The position numbers and the translations under genes are program-made. DNA of 64,000 bases from Paraburkholderia hiiakae (GTDB lineage Bacteria > Pseudomonadota > Gammaproteobacteria > Burkholderiales > Burkholderiaceae). Positions 53,388-62,165 of this stretch are shown piece by piece (within the stretch, counting starts at the first letter, position 1; the number at the start of each line of letters is the position of its first letter). A model generated the notes under the pieces. That model made no database searches. It was given only the letters and a program-made list of their open reading frames with translations, and was not told the DNA's origin. The stretch covers positions 806,001 to 870,000 of the forward strand of contig NZ_CAJHCQ010000001.1 in assembly GCF_904848665.1 (NCBI RefSeq). Reading direction: 5' to 3'.

Positions 53388-53932
53388 GGGTTCTCCAGTC
53401 TTTGTCAAAAAAGGGTGTCGGGCGGCTGAGGCGCTCGCGCAAAGCTTTGTTTTTCGTCGTTCGCAGGCGTGGCCGTTCTGGGCGGATCCATCTTTGCGGA
53501 CCATTTTTATGGTCAAAAATAAACGGTGTTATTGCCGGTATATCGGGCGGATTAGTTTGCCGTCCGTAAGACCTTTTTTGCCGCGCTCGACGCCGCCTTC
53601 CGTTGCGCTGCGTCACTTCGAATCGCAGCCTGCCGGGCCGCGCCCAGTGGGGCGCTCCCGCACGCGCGGGGGCTGCAGATGACGCGCCGCCGAAGCGAAA
53701 GCGAGATTTGAGACGAAAGGATTCTGTATGACGAGAGATTTCCAAAAAAGTGTGGTATCCACGCGTCAGTTTTCGCAGCGTGGACGAACCGAGCTTCTTG
53801 GGGACGTGTTTCGACGGCGCTAGCCGGTCAGCGCCTGAAGCGAATCCCGAGGCGAATCAACTGGAGAAAGCGGGAGAAAAACGCAGAAAGCGTGAGGCGG
53901 GGAGAAAGCGAAAGCAGCTGCGAGCGCAGCGC
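53388..53932. promoter_or_regulatory. 545-bp control region upstream of the porin gene
   Basis: No credible gene. The stretch 53490-53580 is AT-rich compared with its surroundings and contains GACCAT (53500-53505), TTTT and ATGGTC (53510-53515), a perfect 6-4-6 palindrome, overlapping a minus-strand TTGACC (53512-53517). These are candidate operator and -35 sequences for the porin gene, but a matching -10 was not found. Confidence 0.4.
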
Positions 53933-54517
53933 TCAATTGCGGTAAGGCGAGGGCATGGGCGGGCGCGGAACCTCGCCGCCGTTGCGCGGGAACGGCCGGA
54001 AGGTACCGCCGCGCTCTTCGTTGTACCGGGCGACGTCTTCGCGAATCGAGCCCGCGCGCACCGGCGAGTCGGCCGGCGGGTGCGGCACCTGACGCGATTC
54101 CGCGCTCACGGGCGTAATGGGGTTGCCGCGGGGGTCGCCGCGATAGCCGCCGTAGCCGCCGCCGAACGGCGTGCCATAGCTGTAGTCGCGACGGGGAGCC
54201 TGCTGCTGGACCTGCCCTTGCCACTGATTCGGTGCACGATTGCCGCCGCGCTCATAGCGGCCGCCCTGATCGGCCACGCGCATGGGCGTTGCTGTAGGGC
54301 CGCGGCCGCGCTCGGGGGCGCCGTGGTAGCCGCCGCCCCATGACATGCCGGCCCGCGGCGCGGGCATCGAGTGCATGGCGGGCATGGAAGGCGCGCGCGC
54401 GAAGCCGCCGCCCCCGCCGTGCCCCGGAAAACCGGGCTGCGCATGGGCGAGCGCAACGAAGGCCGCCAATCCGGCCCCGAAGATCCACTGTCCCAGTTTT
54501 GACAACCCTGCGTGCAT
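53933..54517 (-). CDS. Secreted Gly/Pro/Arg-rich protein
   Basis: A 194-residue exported protein. The signal peptide ends at AHA-Q near residue 26 and the mature protein is low complexity: Gly-rich (GHGGGGGF), Met/Pro-rich (PSMPAMHSMPAP), Gln-rich (QWQGQVQQQAP) and Tyr/Gly-rich (GTPFGGGYGGYRG). The C-terminal 55 residues (VSAESRQVPHPPADS to the end) are more ordinary. No family recognised. The frame is preferred over the opposite strand because of the signal peptide and proper start at 54517. Confidence 0.65.
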   Translation of the reverse strand: MHAGLSKLGQWIFGAGLAAFVALAHAQPGFPGHGGGGGFARAPSMPAMHSMPAPRAGMSWGGGYHGAPERGRGPTATPMRVADQGGRYERGGNRAPNQWQGQVQQQAPRRDYSYGTPFGGGYGGYRGDPRGNPITPVSAESRQVPHPPADSPVRAGSIREDVARYNEERGGTFRPFPRNGGEVPRPPMPSPYRN

Positions 54518-55070
54518 TGTGACGTTTCACCTGCCCGACGTTTGCGCTTGGCAACCCGCCACTCGGGCCATGGCGGGCCAGTCCCGGGACGCCCGCCGCG
54601 CAGCGCGTAACGATTGCCGCCACAACGATTTTGGCGTCCCTTTGACGGTAATTTATGGGCGTGCCGTATGGGTGTCGAGCCAAAAGATGTTATGCCGCCC
54701 GAAGGGTTGTAACACCATGTTACTGCTAGGTTTTCCGGATCTGGAGGCGGTCTCGGAAGGCCGCCCAGCAAGGCGCTGCGGGCAGGTATAGAGTGGTCCG
54801 CCTTATGCTTGAGCACGGCCTCAACATCTGAAGAATGCGCGGACTCCTGACGACTTTTGCGGCACGGGAATGCCCCTCGCATGTCGATGAGGAATCCGGC
54901 ATAAAAGAGTCATCGACATGGGCGATCCATGCGCTGCTTTCATTAATCGATGCTTCAAATGAATTTGCTTTTTCAATCGGCTTGCGCCGACAATAGACGT
55001 CCCGATTCACCCGTTGCACGCACACCGATTGCGCGCAGCCAGCGCCCAGGCGCGCACTAGAGATTGTCCG
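54518..55070. other. 553-bp divergent gap
   Basis: This separates the secreted Gly-rich protein and the SBF-like symporter. Long open frames cross it but have Arg/Ala/His-rich composition. I saw no RNA gene or strong palindrome. Promoters for both flanking genes should be here; none could be fixed with confidence. Confidence 0.45.
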
Positions 55071-56117
55071 ATGGCACGTCCGAAATTCCTGCCCGATAAC
55101 TTCACCCTCTGCCTTGTCGGCACGGTGATTCTTGCGAGCCTGTTCCCGGTGCACGGCCAGGCCGCCACCGGTTTCAACTGGCTCACCAACGTAGCCGTCG
55201 GCCTGCTGTTCTTCCTGCACGGCGCCAAGCTGTCGCGCGAGGCGATCGTCGCCGGTGCGACGCACTGGCGGCTGCACATCGTCGTACTGCTCAGCACTTT
55301 CGTACTCTTTCCGGCGCTGGGGCTCGCGCTCAAGCCGGTGCTTTCGCCGCTCGTCACCCCGGCGCTCTATGCGGGCGTGCTGTTCCTCTGCACGCTGCCT
55401 TCCACGGTGCAGTCGTCCATCGCCTTTACCTCGATCGCGCGCGGCAACGTGCCCGCCGCCGTTTGCAGCGCTTCGGCGTCGAGCCTGATCGGCATCTTCG
55501 TCACGCCCGCGCTCGTGAGTCTGGTCGTCACGAACCAGAGTGCGGCCGCCGGCTCGGCCTGGCACACCGTGTGGAACATCGTGCTGCAACTGCTCGTGCC
55601 GTTCGTGGCGGGTCAGTTGCTGCGCCCGGTGATCGGTCACTGGATCGAGCGCAACAAGGGTGTGCTCAAGTTCGTCGATCAGGGCTCGATCCTGCTCGTC
55701 GTGTTCGGGGCGTTTTCCGAGGCCGTGAACGAAGGGCTCTGGCATCACATTCCGCTCACCGCGCTCGGCGGCCTGCTCGTGGTCAACGCGGTGCTGCTCG
55801 CGCTCGCACTCGGCATCACGATGTACACGAGCAAGAAGCTCGGCTTCTCGCGCGCCGACCAGATCACCATCATTTTTTGCGGCTCGAAAAAGAGCCTCGC
55901 GGCCGGCGTGCCGATGGCAAAGGTCATCTTCGCCTCGAACGCCGTGGGCGCGGTCGTGCTCCCGCTCATGCTGTTCCACCAGATCCAGCTCATGGTGTGC
56001 GCGGCGCTCGCCCAGCGCTGGGGCGAGCGCGACATGAGCGCCGAGCGCGCCGCCAACTCGGGCGACGAATCGCGTGCCGGCACGAGCGAGCGCACTGCTA
56101 CGGCCGCGCGCCGATAA
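55071..56117 (+). CDS. SBF-like (bile acid:sodium symporter, YfeH-type) transporter
   Basis: A 348-residue inner-membrane protein with about nine to ten transmembrane helices (for example LVGTVILASLFPV, AVGLLFFLHGAKLS, IVVLLSTFVLFPALGLAL). LFFLHGAKLSREA and TLPSTVQSSIAFTSIARGN are the signatures of the SBF-like/YfeH family, and FCGSKKSLAAGVPMA near residue 270 is the second repeat core. The substrate is unknown. The C-terminal 35 residues are charged and cytoplasmic. The last codons overlap a tandem repeat that continues past the stop. Confidence 0.9.
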   Translation: MARPKFLPDNFTLCLVGTVILASLFPVHGQAATGFNWLTNVAVGLLFFLHGAKLSREAIVAGATHWRLHIVVLLSTFVLFPALGLALKPVLSPLVTPALYAGVLFLCTLPSTVQSSIAFTSIARGNVPAAVCSASASSLIGIFVTPALVSLVVTNQSAAAGSAWHTVWNIVLQLLVPFVAGQLLRPVIGHWIERNKGVLKFVDQGSILLVVFGAFSEAVNEGLWHHIPLTALGGLLVVNAVLLALALGITMYTSKKLGFSRADQITIIFCGSKKSLAAGVPMAKVIFASNAVGAVVLPLMLFHQIQLMVCAALAQRWGERDMSAERAANSGDESRAGTSERTATAARR

Positions 56118-56155
56118 GCGCCGATAAGCGCCACTGAGCGCCACCAAGTGGCGTT
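56110..56155 (+). repeat. 10-base tandem repeats ending in a hairpin after the symporter gene
   Basis: CGCCGATAAG at 56110-56119 is repeated at 56120-56129 and, degenerate, at 56130-56139 (CGCCACTGAG). The first copy holds the symporter stop codon. AGCGCCAC (56137-56144) pairs with GTGGCGTT (56148-56155), a possible terminator stem with one G-T pair. Confidence 0.6.
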
Positions 56156-56376
56156 CAATACGTCGTTCAGGGCGGCGAGAAGTCGTCGCCCTGCTGCAGC
56201 AAACGCCACGGCCTGGCCGCGGCGCCCCCCTCTCTGCCTCCAGCTACCCTCCCCCCGTTCCGCGCGCATCCGCCGCACGCCCAAAGAGGGCTCCACCGTA
56301 CTGTCACCAAAAATTCATTGAATTCATCCGATGATATGCCGTTAAGTTCAACGTCTTCGCCCGTTCCAGCCTGTCC

Positions 56377-58233
56377 ATGTCTGCGTCCGCTCGCGCGCCA
56401 TTCCTTCACGCCACGCCCGGCGTTGGGGCACTGATCGCCCAGCGTCAGCTGCGCGCCGTCTTCCAGCCCATCGTCGATTTCGAGGGTGGCGTGATCCTCG
56501 GCTACGAGGGCCTCATTCGTGGACCGGCCGGCTCGCCGCTCGAAACGCCCGCCGCCCTCTTCGCGCGCGCAGGCGACGAACAATGCACCGCCGCGCTCGA
56601 ACGCGCGGCCGCCCGCACCTGCATCGAAACGTTCGCCGGGCTCGACTGCCCCGGCAAGCTGTTCCTCAATTTCAGCGCCGACGCGCTGCGCCAGCTCACC
56701 GCCGCCGGCGACGCCGCGCTTGCACTCTTCGACGGCCCGATCGACCCGACGCGCGTCGTGATCGAACTCACCGAGCAGAGCGCCATCCACGACCTGCGCA
56801 ACTTCTCGCCCGTGGTGGAAACGTTGCGCGCGGCGGGCGCCCAGTTCGCGCTGGACGACTACGGCACGGCCAACGCCAGCCTCAACCTCTGGGTGCAATT
56901 GCAGCCCGATGTCGTGAAGATCGACCGCTTCTTCATCCATGACATCGCCAACGACGCGCTCAAGTTCGAAGCCGTGCGCGCCATGCAGCATTTCGCGCAG
57001 GCGAGCGGCGCGCGCCTCGTGGCGGAGGGCATCGAGAATGCCGCCGACCTGATCGTGCTGCGCGACATGGGCATCGACTGCGGCCAGGGCTTTTTCTTTG
57101 GCCGTCCCAACGTGGAACCGCTGCGCGTGCTCGCACGCGAAGCGCGCGAGGCGATTCGCGCGGACCATATCGCCGTGTTTCCCGAGGCCACGCGCAGCGC
57201 CGCCACGCAGCCCGCGGGGGGCACCGCGCCCGCCAGCAAGATGCTCGTGCGCGCGCCCGCGCTGCCGCGCGAGGCAACCAACAACGACGTGCTCCAACTG
57301 TTCAACGGTCAACCCGATCTGCACGCGGTGGCCGTGGTGGAAGACGAAGCGCCCGTCGCGCTCATCAACCGGCGCGCGTTCATGGACCGTTATGCGCTGC
57401 CATACCACCGCGAGCTGTTCGGCAAGAAGGCCTGCCTGCAATTCGCCAACGCGCAGCCGGTGCTGATCGAGCAGTCGATGACCGTCGAGCAGATGGCCAC
57501 GCTCCTCGCCAGCGACGACCAGCGCTATCTCGCCGATGGCTTCGTGATCACCGACAACGGCCGCTATGCCGGACTCGGCACCGGCGAGAGCCTCGTGCGC
57601 GCGGTGACGGAGGTGCGCATCCAGGCCGCGCGCTACGCGAATCCGCTCACCTTCCTGCCGGGCAACATTCCGATCAGCTCGCATATCGAGCGCCTGCTCT
57701 CGCACGACGCAGGCTTTCACGCGTGCTACGTCGACCTGAACCAGTTCAAGCCCTTCAACGATCAGTACGGCTACTGGCAGGGCGATGAGGTGCTCAAGTT
57801 CGCGGCGACGGTGCTCGCCGACGCCTGCGACCCCACGCGCGATTTCCTCGGCCACGTGGGCGGCGACGACTTCCTGATCCTGTTCCAGAGCGAGACGTGG
57901 CGCGAGCGCGCGCGCCAGGCGATCGAAACGTTCAACGAAGGCGCACTGCGCTTCTACGCGCCGGGCGACCGGCTCGCGGGCGGTATTCACGGCGAGGATC
58001 GCCACGGTAACGCCACCTTTTTCACCTTCGTGACGATGGCGATAGGCTGCGTGCGCGTCGCGCCGGGCGAAGGCGCGCAGCACAGCAGCGACGCCATCGC
58101 CTCCCTCGCGGCCCTCGCCAAACGCCGCGCGAAACAGGAAGCCACCGGACTTGTCGTGATCGACGGGAGCGCGAGCGCCAACCTCCTCCCCGCGCTCGGC
58201 ACGACACCGGGCGAAGCCGCCAGCGCGTCATAA
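56377..58233 (+). CDS. EAL-CBS-GGDEF cyclic-di-GMP protein
   Basis: A 618-residue cytoplasmic protein. Residues 20-255 form an EAL phosphodiesterase domain: EGL (44-46), Asn98, Glu130, Asp160-Asp161, Lys181, Glu217 and Gln237 fit the metal and catalytic positions, so it may be active. Residues 300-415 look like a CBS pair (VAVVEDEAPVALI, FVITDNGRYAGLGTG). Residues 440-600 form a GGDEF-type domain with the core altered to GGDDF (495-499); an I-site arginine is absent. A net c-di-GMP phosphodiesterase gated by nucleotide binding to CBS is likely (inference). A bidirectional terminator follows. Confidence 0.88.
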   Translation: MSASARAPFLHATPGVGALIAQRQLRAVFQPIVDFEGGVILGYEGLIRGPAGSPLETPAALFARAGDEQCTAALERAAARTCIETFAGLDCPGKLFLNFSADALRQLTAAGDAALALFDGPIDPTRVVIELTEQSAIHDLRNFSPVVETLRAAGAQFALDDYGTANASLNLWVQLQPDVVKIDRFFIHDIANDALKFEAVRAMQHFAQASGARLVAEGIENAADLIVLRDMGIDCGQGFFFGRPNVEPLRVLAREAREAIRADHIAVFPEATRSAATQPAGGTAPASKMLVRAPALPREATNNDVLQLFNGQPDLHAVAVVEDEAPVALINRRAFMDRYALPYHRELFGKKACLQFANAQPVLIEQSMTVEQMATLLASDDQRYLADGFVITDNGRYAGLGTGESLVRAVTEVRIQAARYANPLTFLPGNIPISSHIERLLSHDAGFHACYVDLNQFKPFNDQYGYWQGDEVLKFAATVLADACDPTRDFLGHVGGDDFLILFQSETWRERARQAIETFNEGALRFYAPGDRLAGGIHGEDRHGNATFFTFVTMAIGCVRVAPGEGAQHSSDAIASLAALAKRRAKQEATGLVVIDGSASANLLPALGTTPGEAASAS

Positions 58234-58270
58234 CGGCCTGAATTTCCCCCTGCGGCAGCCCCAAAAAGTG

Positions 58271-58316
58271 TGGGCCGGCCGCGCGGCTCATGCCGCGCGC
58301 CGGCCCATTTTGCTTT
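58271..58316. terminator. Bidirectional intrinsic terminator
   Basis: GGGCCGGC and CGCGGC in the left arm (58272-58287) pair with GCCGCG and GCCGGCCC in the right arm (58292-58306), with a one-base bulge. The plus-strand tail is ATTTTGCTTTTG. On the minus strand the tail ends in CTTTTT. It serves the EAL protein and the convergent DUF3309 gene. Confidence 0.8.
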
Positions 58317-58340
58317 TGTTTCCTCGCTGCTGCGCCGTCG

Positions 58341-58496
58341 CTAGATCGTTCCCATCAACACCAGCACGACCACCACGATAACGACGATGCCGAGTGTGCC
58401 CGAAGGCGCGTAGCCCCACGAGCGGCTATGCGGCCACGCTGGAAACGCGCCAATGAGCAGCAGGATCAGAATGACCAGAAGCAGGGTGCCGAGCAT
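58341..58496 (-). CDS. DUF3309 small membrane protein
   Basis: A 51-residue protein too short for usual gene calling. MLGTLLLVILILLLIGA is a first membrane helix, PAWPHSRSWGYAPSG is a conserved turn, and GIVVIVVVVLVLMG is a second helix. The WPHS-WGY-PSG centre is the hallmark of the DUF3309 family (YqaE/Pmp3-like small hydrophobic proteins). Function unknown, perhaps stress-related. It is convergent with the EAL gene across a terminator and divergent from the LacI gene. Confidence 0.85.
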   Translation of the reverse strand: MLGTLLLVILILLLIGAFPAWPHSRSWGYAPSGTLGIVVIVVVVLVLMGTI

Positions 58497-58555
58497 GACG
58501 CCTCCGAAAGTCGAATGTTAGTGCCCGGCTTACCGCAACCGCCGTGCCCGCACCC

Positions 58556-58576
58556 GTTTAGTTAATTTTACTAAAC
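58556..58576. promoter_or_regulatory. Palindromic candidate operator upstream of the LacI gene
   Basis: GTTTAGT (58556-58562) and ACTAAAC (58570-58576) form a perfect inverted repeat with a 7-base AT-rich spacer, in the AT-rich 230-bp gap that precedes the LacI-family gene. Location and symmetry fit an autoregulatory operator; direct proof is lacking. A TACAAT -10-like box lies at 58664-58669. Confidence 0.45.
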
Positions 58577-58726
58577 ATACAAGTTTGCGTTTATTTCATT
58601 GTTTACTGGTATTTACCTGGAATTCATGGCGTAGATTCGGGTTTTTGGAACATATTTTTACTATACAATCGCCGCACACCTGACCACTCCCGGAACGCTC
58701 ACCGCGCTCACCGCTTGCCAGGAATC

Positions 58727-59782
58727 ATGGGGACAACCATTCGTGACGTCGCGCAGGCCGCCAACGTGTCGATCGGCACCGTGTCGCGCGCGTTGAAAAA
58801 CCAGCCGGGTCTTTCCGAAGCCACGCGCGAACGCATCGTCGAAGTCGCGCGCGCGCTCGGCTACGACTGCGCGCAACTGCGCCCGCGCATTCGCCGGCTC
58901 ACCTTCCTGCTCCACCGCCAGCACAACAACTTCGCGGCGAGCCCGTTCTTCTCGCACGTGCTGCACGGCGTGGAAGACGCCTGCCGCGAACACGGCATCG
59001 TGCCCGCGCTGCTCACGGCCGGTCCCGCCGACGACACCGTCCAGCAGTTGCGCCTGCACGCGCCCGATGCCATCGCCGTGGCGGGTTTCGTCGAGCCGGA
59101 AATGCTCGCCGCGCTCGTCGCGCTGCAACGGCCGCTCGTGCTGATCGACCTGTGGGCGCCGGGCCTGCGCTCGGTGAACATCGACAACGCGGCGGGCGCC
59201 GCGCTCGCCATGCAGCATCTGTTCGAGCTGGGGCGGCGGCGCATTGCGTTCATCGGCGGGTCGCTTGCGCACTACAGCATCGCGCAGCGCGCGCTCGGCT
59301 ACCGGCGCGCGTTCTTCGAGGCGGGCCTCCTGTTCGACCCATCGCTCGAAACGACGATAGACGGCGGCCTCGATCCGGACACGGGCGCGTCGCTCGCCAT
59401 GCAGCGTTTGCTCGATTCGGCGCGAGCCGCATCGCGCCCGCCGCCCGACGCCCTGTTCGCCTACAACGACGCCGCCGCGCTCGCAGCCATGCGCGTGTGC
59501 CTCGCCAACGGCCTGCGCGTGCCCGAGGACATCGGCATCGTCGGTTTCGACGATATCGCGGGCGCCACGCACGCCACACCACCGCTCTCGACGATCGCCG
59601 TCGACAAGGAAGCGCTCGGGCGGCGGGGCGTCGAACTACTGCTCGAAGAAACGCCTGCCACGAGCGAGATCCGTTTGCCGGTGCAGCTCGTCGCACGCGC
59701 GAGCACCTTGGGTGCGGCGTCATCGAATCTCATCGCCGCGCACGCTGTCCGTCACACTGCAAGCACACCACAGAGCGCCTGA
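58727..59782 (+). CDS. LacI-family transcriptional regulator
   Basis: A 351-residue repressor with the N-terminal DNA-binding domain (IRDVAQAANVSIGTVSRAL, about 4-24, hinge to 60) and a periplasmic-binding-protein-like effector domain. It heads a three-gene run with an AGE-type isomerase and a PfkB kinase and is probably their sugar-responsive repressor (inference). The ATG at 58727 has CAGGA upstream and places MGTTIRDV at the usual start; a codon four residues upstream is less likely. A GAGCGCC-TGA-GGCGCTC palindrome overlaps the stop codon. Confidence 0.93.
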   Translation: MGTTIRDVAQAANVSIGTVSRALKNQPGLSEATRERIVEVARALGYDCAQLRPRIRRLTFLLHRQHNNFAASPFFSHVLHGVEDACREHGIVPALLTAGPADDTVQQLRLHAPDAIAVAGFVEPEMLAALVALQRPLVLIDLWAPGLRSVNIDNAAGAALAMQHLFELGRRRIAFIGGSLAHYSIAQRALGYRRAFFEAGLLFDPSLETTIDGGLDPDTGASLAMQRLLDSARAASRPPPDALFAYNDAAALAAMRVCLANGLRVPEDIGIVGFDDIAGATHATPPLSTIAVDKEALGRRGVELLLEETPATSEIRLPVQLVARASTLGAASSNLIAAHAVRHTASTPQSA

Positions 59783-59789
59783 GGCGCTC

Positions 59790-59833
59790 CGTTGAAAACA
59801 CGTTGAAACTACGCTGAAGCCACGTCCAAGCCA
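59790..59833 (+). repeat. Four tandem 11-base repeats before the AGE isomerase gene
   Basis: CGTTGAAAACA, CGTTGAAACTA, CGCTGAAGCCA and CGTCCAAGCCA follow one another without gaps just before the ribosome site (GAAGAGAAAG). The 11-base period puts each unit on the same face of the helix. Confidence 0.6.
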
Positions 59834-59845
59834 GAAGAGAAAGCC

Positions 59846-61165
59846 ATGACGATGACCGCCGACACCGCCTCCTTAGCCACCGCACACCCTGTCGCCGCGC
59901 CGGGCGTCGCGAGCTTTCGCGACCGCGGCTTCCTGCTCAGCCACGTGCAGGACACGCTGCGCTTCTACGCGCCGAACGTGCTCGATCCGTCGGGCGGCTT
60001 CTTCCATTACTTCCGCGACGACGGTTCGATCTACAACGCGCACTCGCGGCACCTCGTGAGCAGCTGCCGTTACGTCTTCAACTATGCGATGGCGTACCGC
60101 GAGTTCGGCGATCCGCAGCACCTGGAATACGCGCGCCACGGCCTGCAGTTCCTGCGCGAAGGCCACTGGGACCCGCAACTGCAAGGCTACGACTGGGAGA
60201 TCGACTGGCGCGACGGCAAGAAGCGCATGCTCGACGCCACGCGCCACTGCTACGGCCTCGCGTTCGTGCTGCTCGCATACGCGCATGCGGCGATGGCCGG
60301 CATCGAGGAAGCACGGCCGATGATCGGCGCGACGTTCGATCTGATGGAACATCGCTTCTGGGACGGCGCGGCGGGCCTGTACGCCGACGAGGCGAGCGCC
60401 GACTGGATCGTCTCGGGCTATCGCGGCCAGAATGCCAACATGCACACGACCGAGGCGCTGCTCGCGGCCTACGAGGCGACGGGCCATCTCGTGTATCTCG
60501 ACCGCGCCGAGCGCGTCGCGTCGAACATCACGCTGCGCCAGGCGAAGCTCTCGCAAGGGCTCGTGTGGGAGCACTTTCACGCGGACTGGTCGGTGGACTG
60601 GCATTACAACGAAGAAGACAGCTCGAATATCTTCCGCCCGTGGGGCTTCCAGCCGGGGCATCAAACGGAATGGGCCAAGCTGCTGTTGCTGCTCGAGCGT
60701 CACCGGCCGCTGCCCTGGCTGCTGCCGCGCGCGATCGAACTCTTCGACGCCGCCATGGCGCACGCCTGGGACAACGATCACGGCGGCCTCTACTACGGCT
60801 TCGGCCCGGACGGCACCGTGTGCGATCACGACAAGTACTTCTGGGTGCAGGCGGAAACCTTCGCCACGGCGGCGCTGCTCGGCAAGCGCACCGGCAACGA
60901 GCGCTTCTGGGACTGGTACGACGAGATCTGGCGCTACAGCTGGGCGAATTTCGTCGATCATCGTTACGGTGCGTGGTATCGCATCCTCACCTGCGACAAC
61001 CGCAAGTACAGTGACGAGAAGAGCCCCGCCGGCAAGACCGACTATCACACCATGGGCGCGTGCTACGAAGCGCTGAACGCGCTGCCTGGACGCGGCATGG
61101 CGCCGATCGTCGGCCGCGAGGAAGCCGCCGCTGGCGACATGACCGGCACGACCGGCCAGAACTAA
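59846..61165 (+). CDS. AGE-family isomerase/epimerase (mannose isomerase-like)
   Basis: A 439-residue alpha/alpha-barrel enzyme of the N-acylglucosamine 2-epimerase family. The catalytic histidines are plausible at His200 (NANMHTTE), His272 (PGHQTEW) and His401 (TDYHTMG), the pattern of YihS and bacterial mannose isomerases that interconvert mannose and fructose. Its neighbours, a LacI regulator and a fructokinase-type kinase, support mannose to fructose isomerisation. Epimerisation of another aldose is the alternative. The gene begins 63 bp after the regulator and is 16 bp from the kinase. Confidence 0.9.
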   Translation: MTMTADTASLATAHPVAAPGVASFRDRGFLLSHVQDTLRFYAPNVLDPSGGFFHYFRDDGSIYNAHSRHLVSSCRYVFNYAMAYREFGDPQHLEYARHGLQFLREGHWDPQLQGYDWEIDWRDGKKRMLDATRHCYGLAFVLLAYAHAAMAGIEEARPMIGATFDLMEHRFWDGAAGLYADEASADWIVSGYRGQNANMHTTEALLAAYEATGHLVYLDRAERVASNITLRQAKLSQGLVWEHFHADWSVDWHYNEEDSSNIFRPWGFQPGHQTEWAKLLLLLERHRPLPWLLPRAIELFDAAMAHAWDNDHGGLYYGFGPDGTVCDHDKYFWVQAETFATAALLGKRTGNERFWDWYDEIWRYSWANFVDHRYGAWYRILTCDNRKYSDEKSPAGKTDYHTMGACYEALNALPGRGMAPIVGREEAAAGDMTGTTGQN

Positions 61166-61181
61166 ATAGAGGAACACGACG

Positions 61182-62165
61182 ATGAGCACCTGCAGCACCG
61201 GCCCGGACTTCTCGTCCGGCTTCCCGGCCTTCATCTCGGCCGGCGACATCCTCACCGATCTCGTGCGCACCCCTGCGCCCGAAGGCACGCCGCACAGTTC
61301 GCCGCCGGGCGCACCGGGCATGGACTCGCACTGGCGCGCACACCCTGGCGGCGCGGGCTGGAACGTCGCGCGCGCGGTCGCGCGCCTCGGGCTGCCGACG
61401 GCAAGCGTGGGAGCGCTCGGGGTGGACAACTTCTCGGATGAACTCTGGAACGCGAGCGTGGCCGCTGGGCTCGACATGCGCTTCATGCAGCGCGTCGAGC
61501 GCGCGCCGCTGCTCGCAATCGTGCATCAGACGCATCCGCCCGCGTACTACTTCATTGGCGATAACAGCGCCGACCTGGCCTTCGATCCCGCGAAGCTGCC
61601 CGAAGGCTGGCGCGCGCATGCGAAGTGGGCGCACTTTGGCTGCATCAGCCTCGTGCGCCAGCCGCTCGGCGAAACGCTCGCCACGCTTGCCGCCGAGCTG
61701 CGCGCGGCCGGCGTGAAGATCAGCTTCGATCCGAACTACCGCAACCTCATGGCGCACGGCTACGAGCCGATCCTGCGCCGTATGGCCGCGCTCGCCGATC
61801 TCATCAAGGTCTCCGACGAAGACCTGCGCATGCTGTTCGAAGGCAAGAGCGAGGCCGAAGCCATCGAAGCCGTGCGCGCGCTCAATCCGGCCGCCACGCT
61901 GCTCGTCACGCGCGGCGCGCAGGCGGCCACGCTCTACGTGGGCAACGAGGTGATCGAAGCGGCGCCGCCGCGCGTCGAGGTCGCCGATACGGTGGGTGCG
62001 GGCGACGCGTCCATCGGCGGGCTGCTGTTCAGTCTCATGAGCGCGCCGCAGCGCAACTGGCGCCAGCATCTCGCCTTCGCGCTCGCCGCGGGCGCGGCCG
62101 CGTGCCGCCGGCCCGGCGCGCATTCGCCGACGCTCGACGAAGTCGTCGCGCTGCTCGCCGACTGA
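61182..62165 (+). CDS. PfkB-family sugar kinase (fructokinase-like)
   Basis: A 327-residue ribokinase/PfkB kinase. The N-terminal sugar-binding glycines are HPGGAGWNVA (54-63), and the C-terminal signature ADTVGAGD (268-275) holds catalytic Asp275. FDPNYRNLM near 182 is also conserved. It phosphorylates a hexose, most likely fructose made by the neighbouring isomerase, giving fructose-6-phosphate for glycolysis. The substrate call rests on context. GAGGAA precedes the ATG. There is no sugar transporter gene in the cluster. Confidence 0.92.
   Translation: MSTCSTGPDFSSGFPAFISAGDILTDLVRTPAPEGTPHSSPPGAPGMDSHWRAHPGGAGWNVARAVARLGLPTASVGALGVDNFSDELWNASVAAGLDMRFMQRVERAPLLAIVHQTHPPAYYFIGDNSADLAFDPAKLPEGWRAHAKWAHFGCISLVRQPLGETLATLAAELRAAGVKISFDPNYRNLMAHGYEPILRRMAALADLIKVSDEDLRMLFEGKSEAEAIEAVRALNPAATLLVTRGAQAATLYVGNEVIEAAPPRVEVADTVGAGDASIGGLLFSLMSAPQRNWRQHLAFALAAGAAACRRPGAHSPTLDEVVALLAD

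Noticed and set aside
51267..53429. A 720-codon plus-strand frame spanning the LysR and porin genes
   Set aside because: It crosses two separate genes with a terminator between them; composition is Arg/His/Val-rich.
54726..58083. Antisense frames of 473 and 638 codons over the symporter and EAL genes
   Set aside because: Residue make-up (Arg/His/Glu) fits complement of GC-rich coding DNA, and the sense genes carry full domains.
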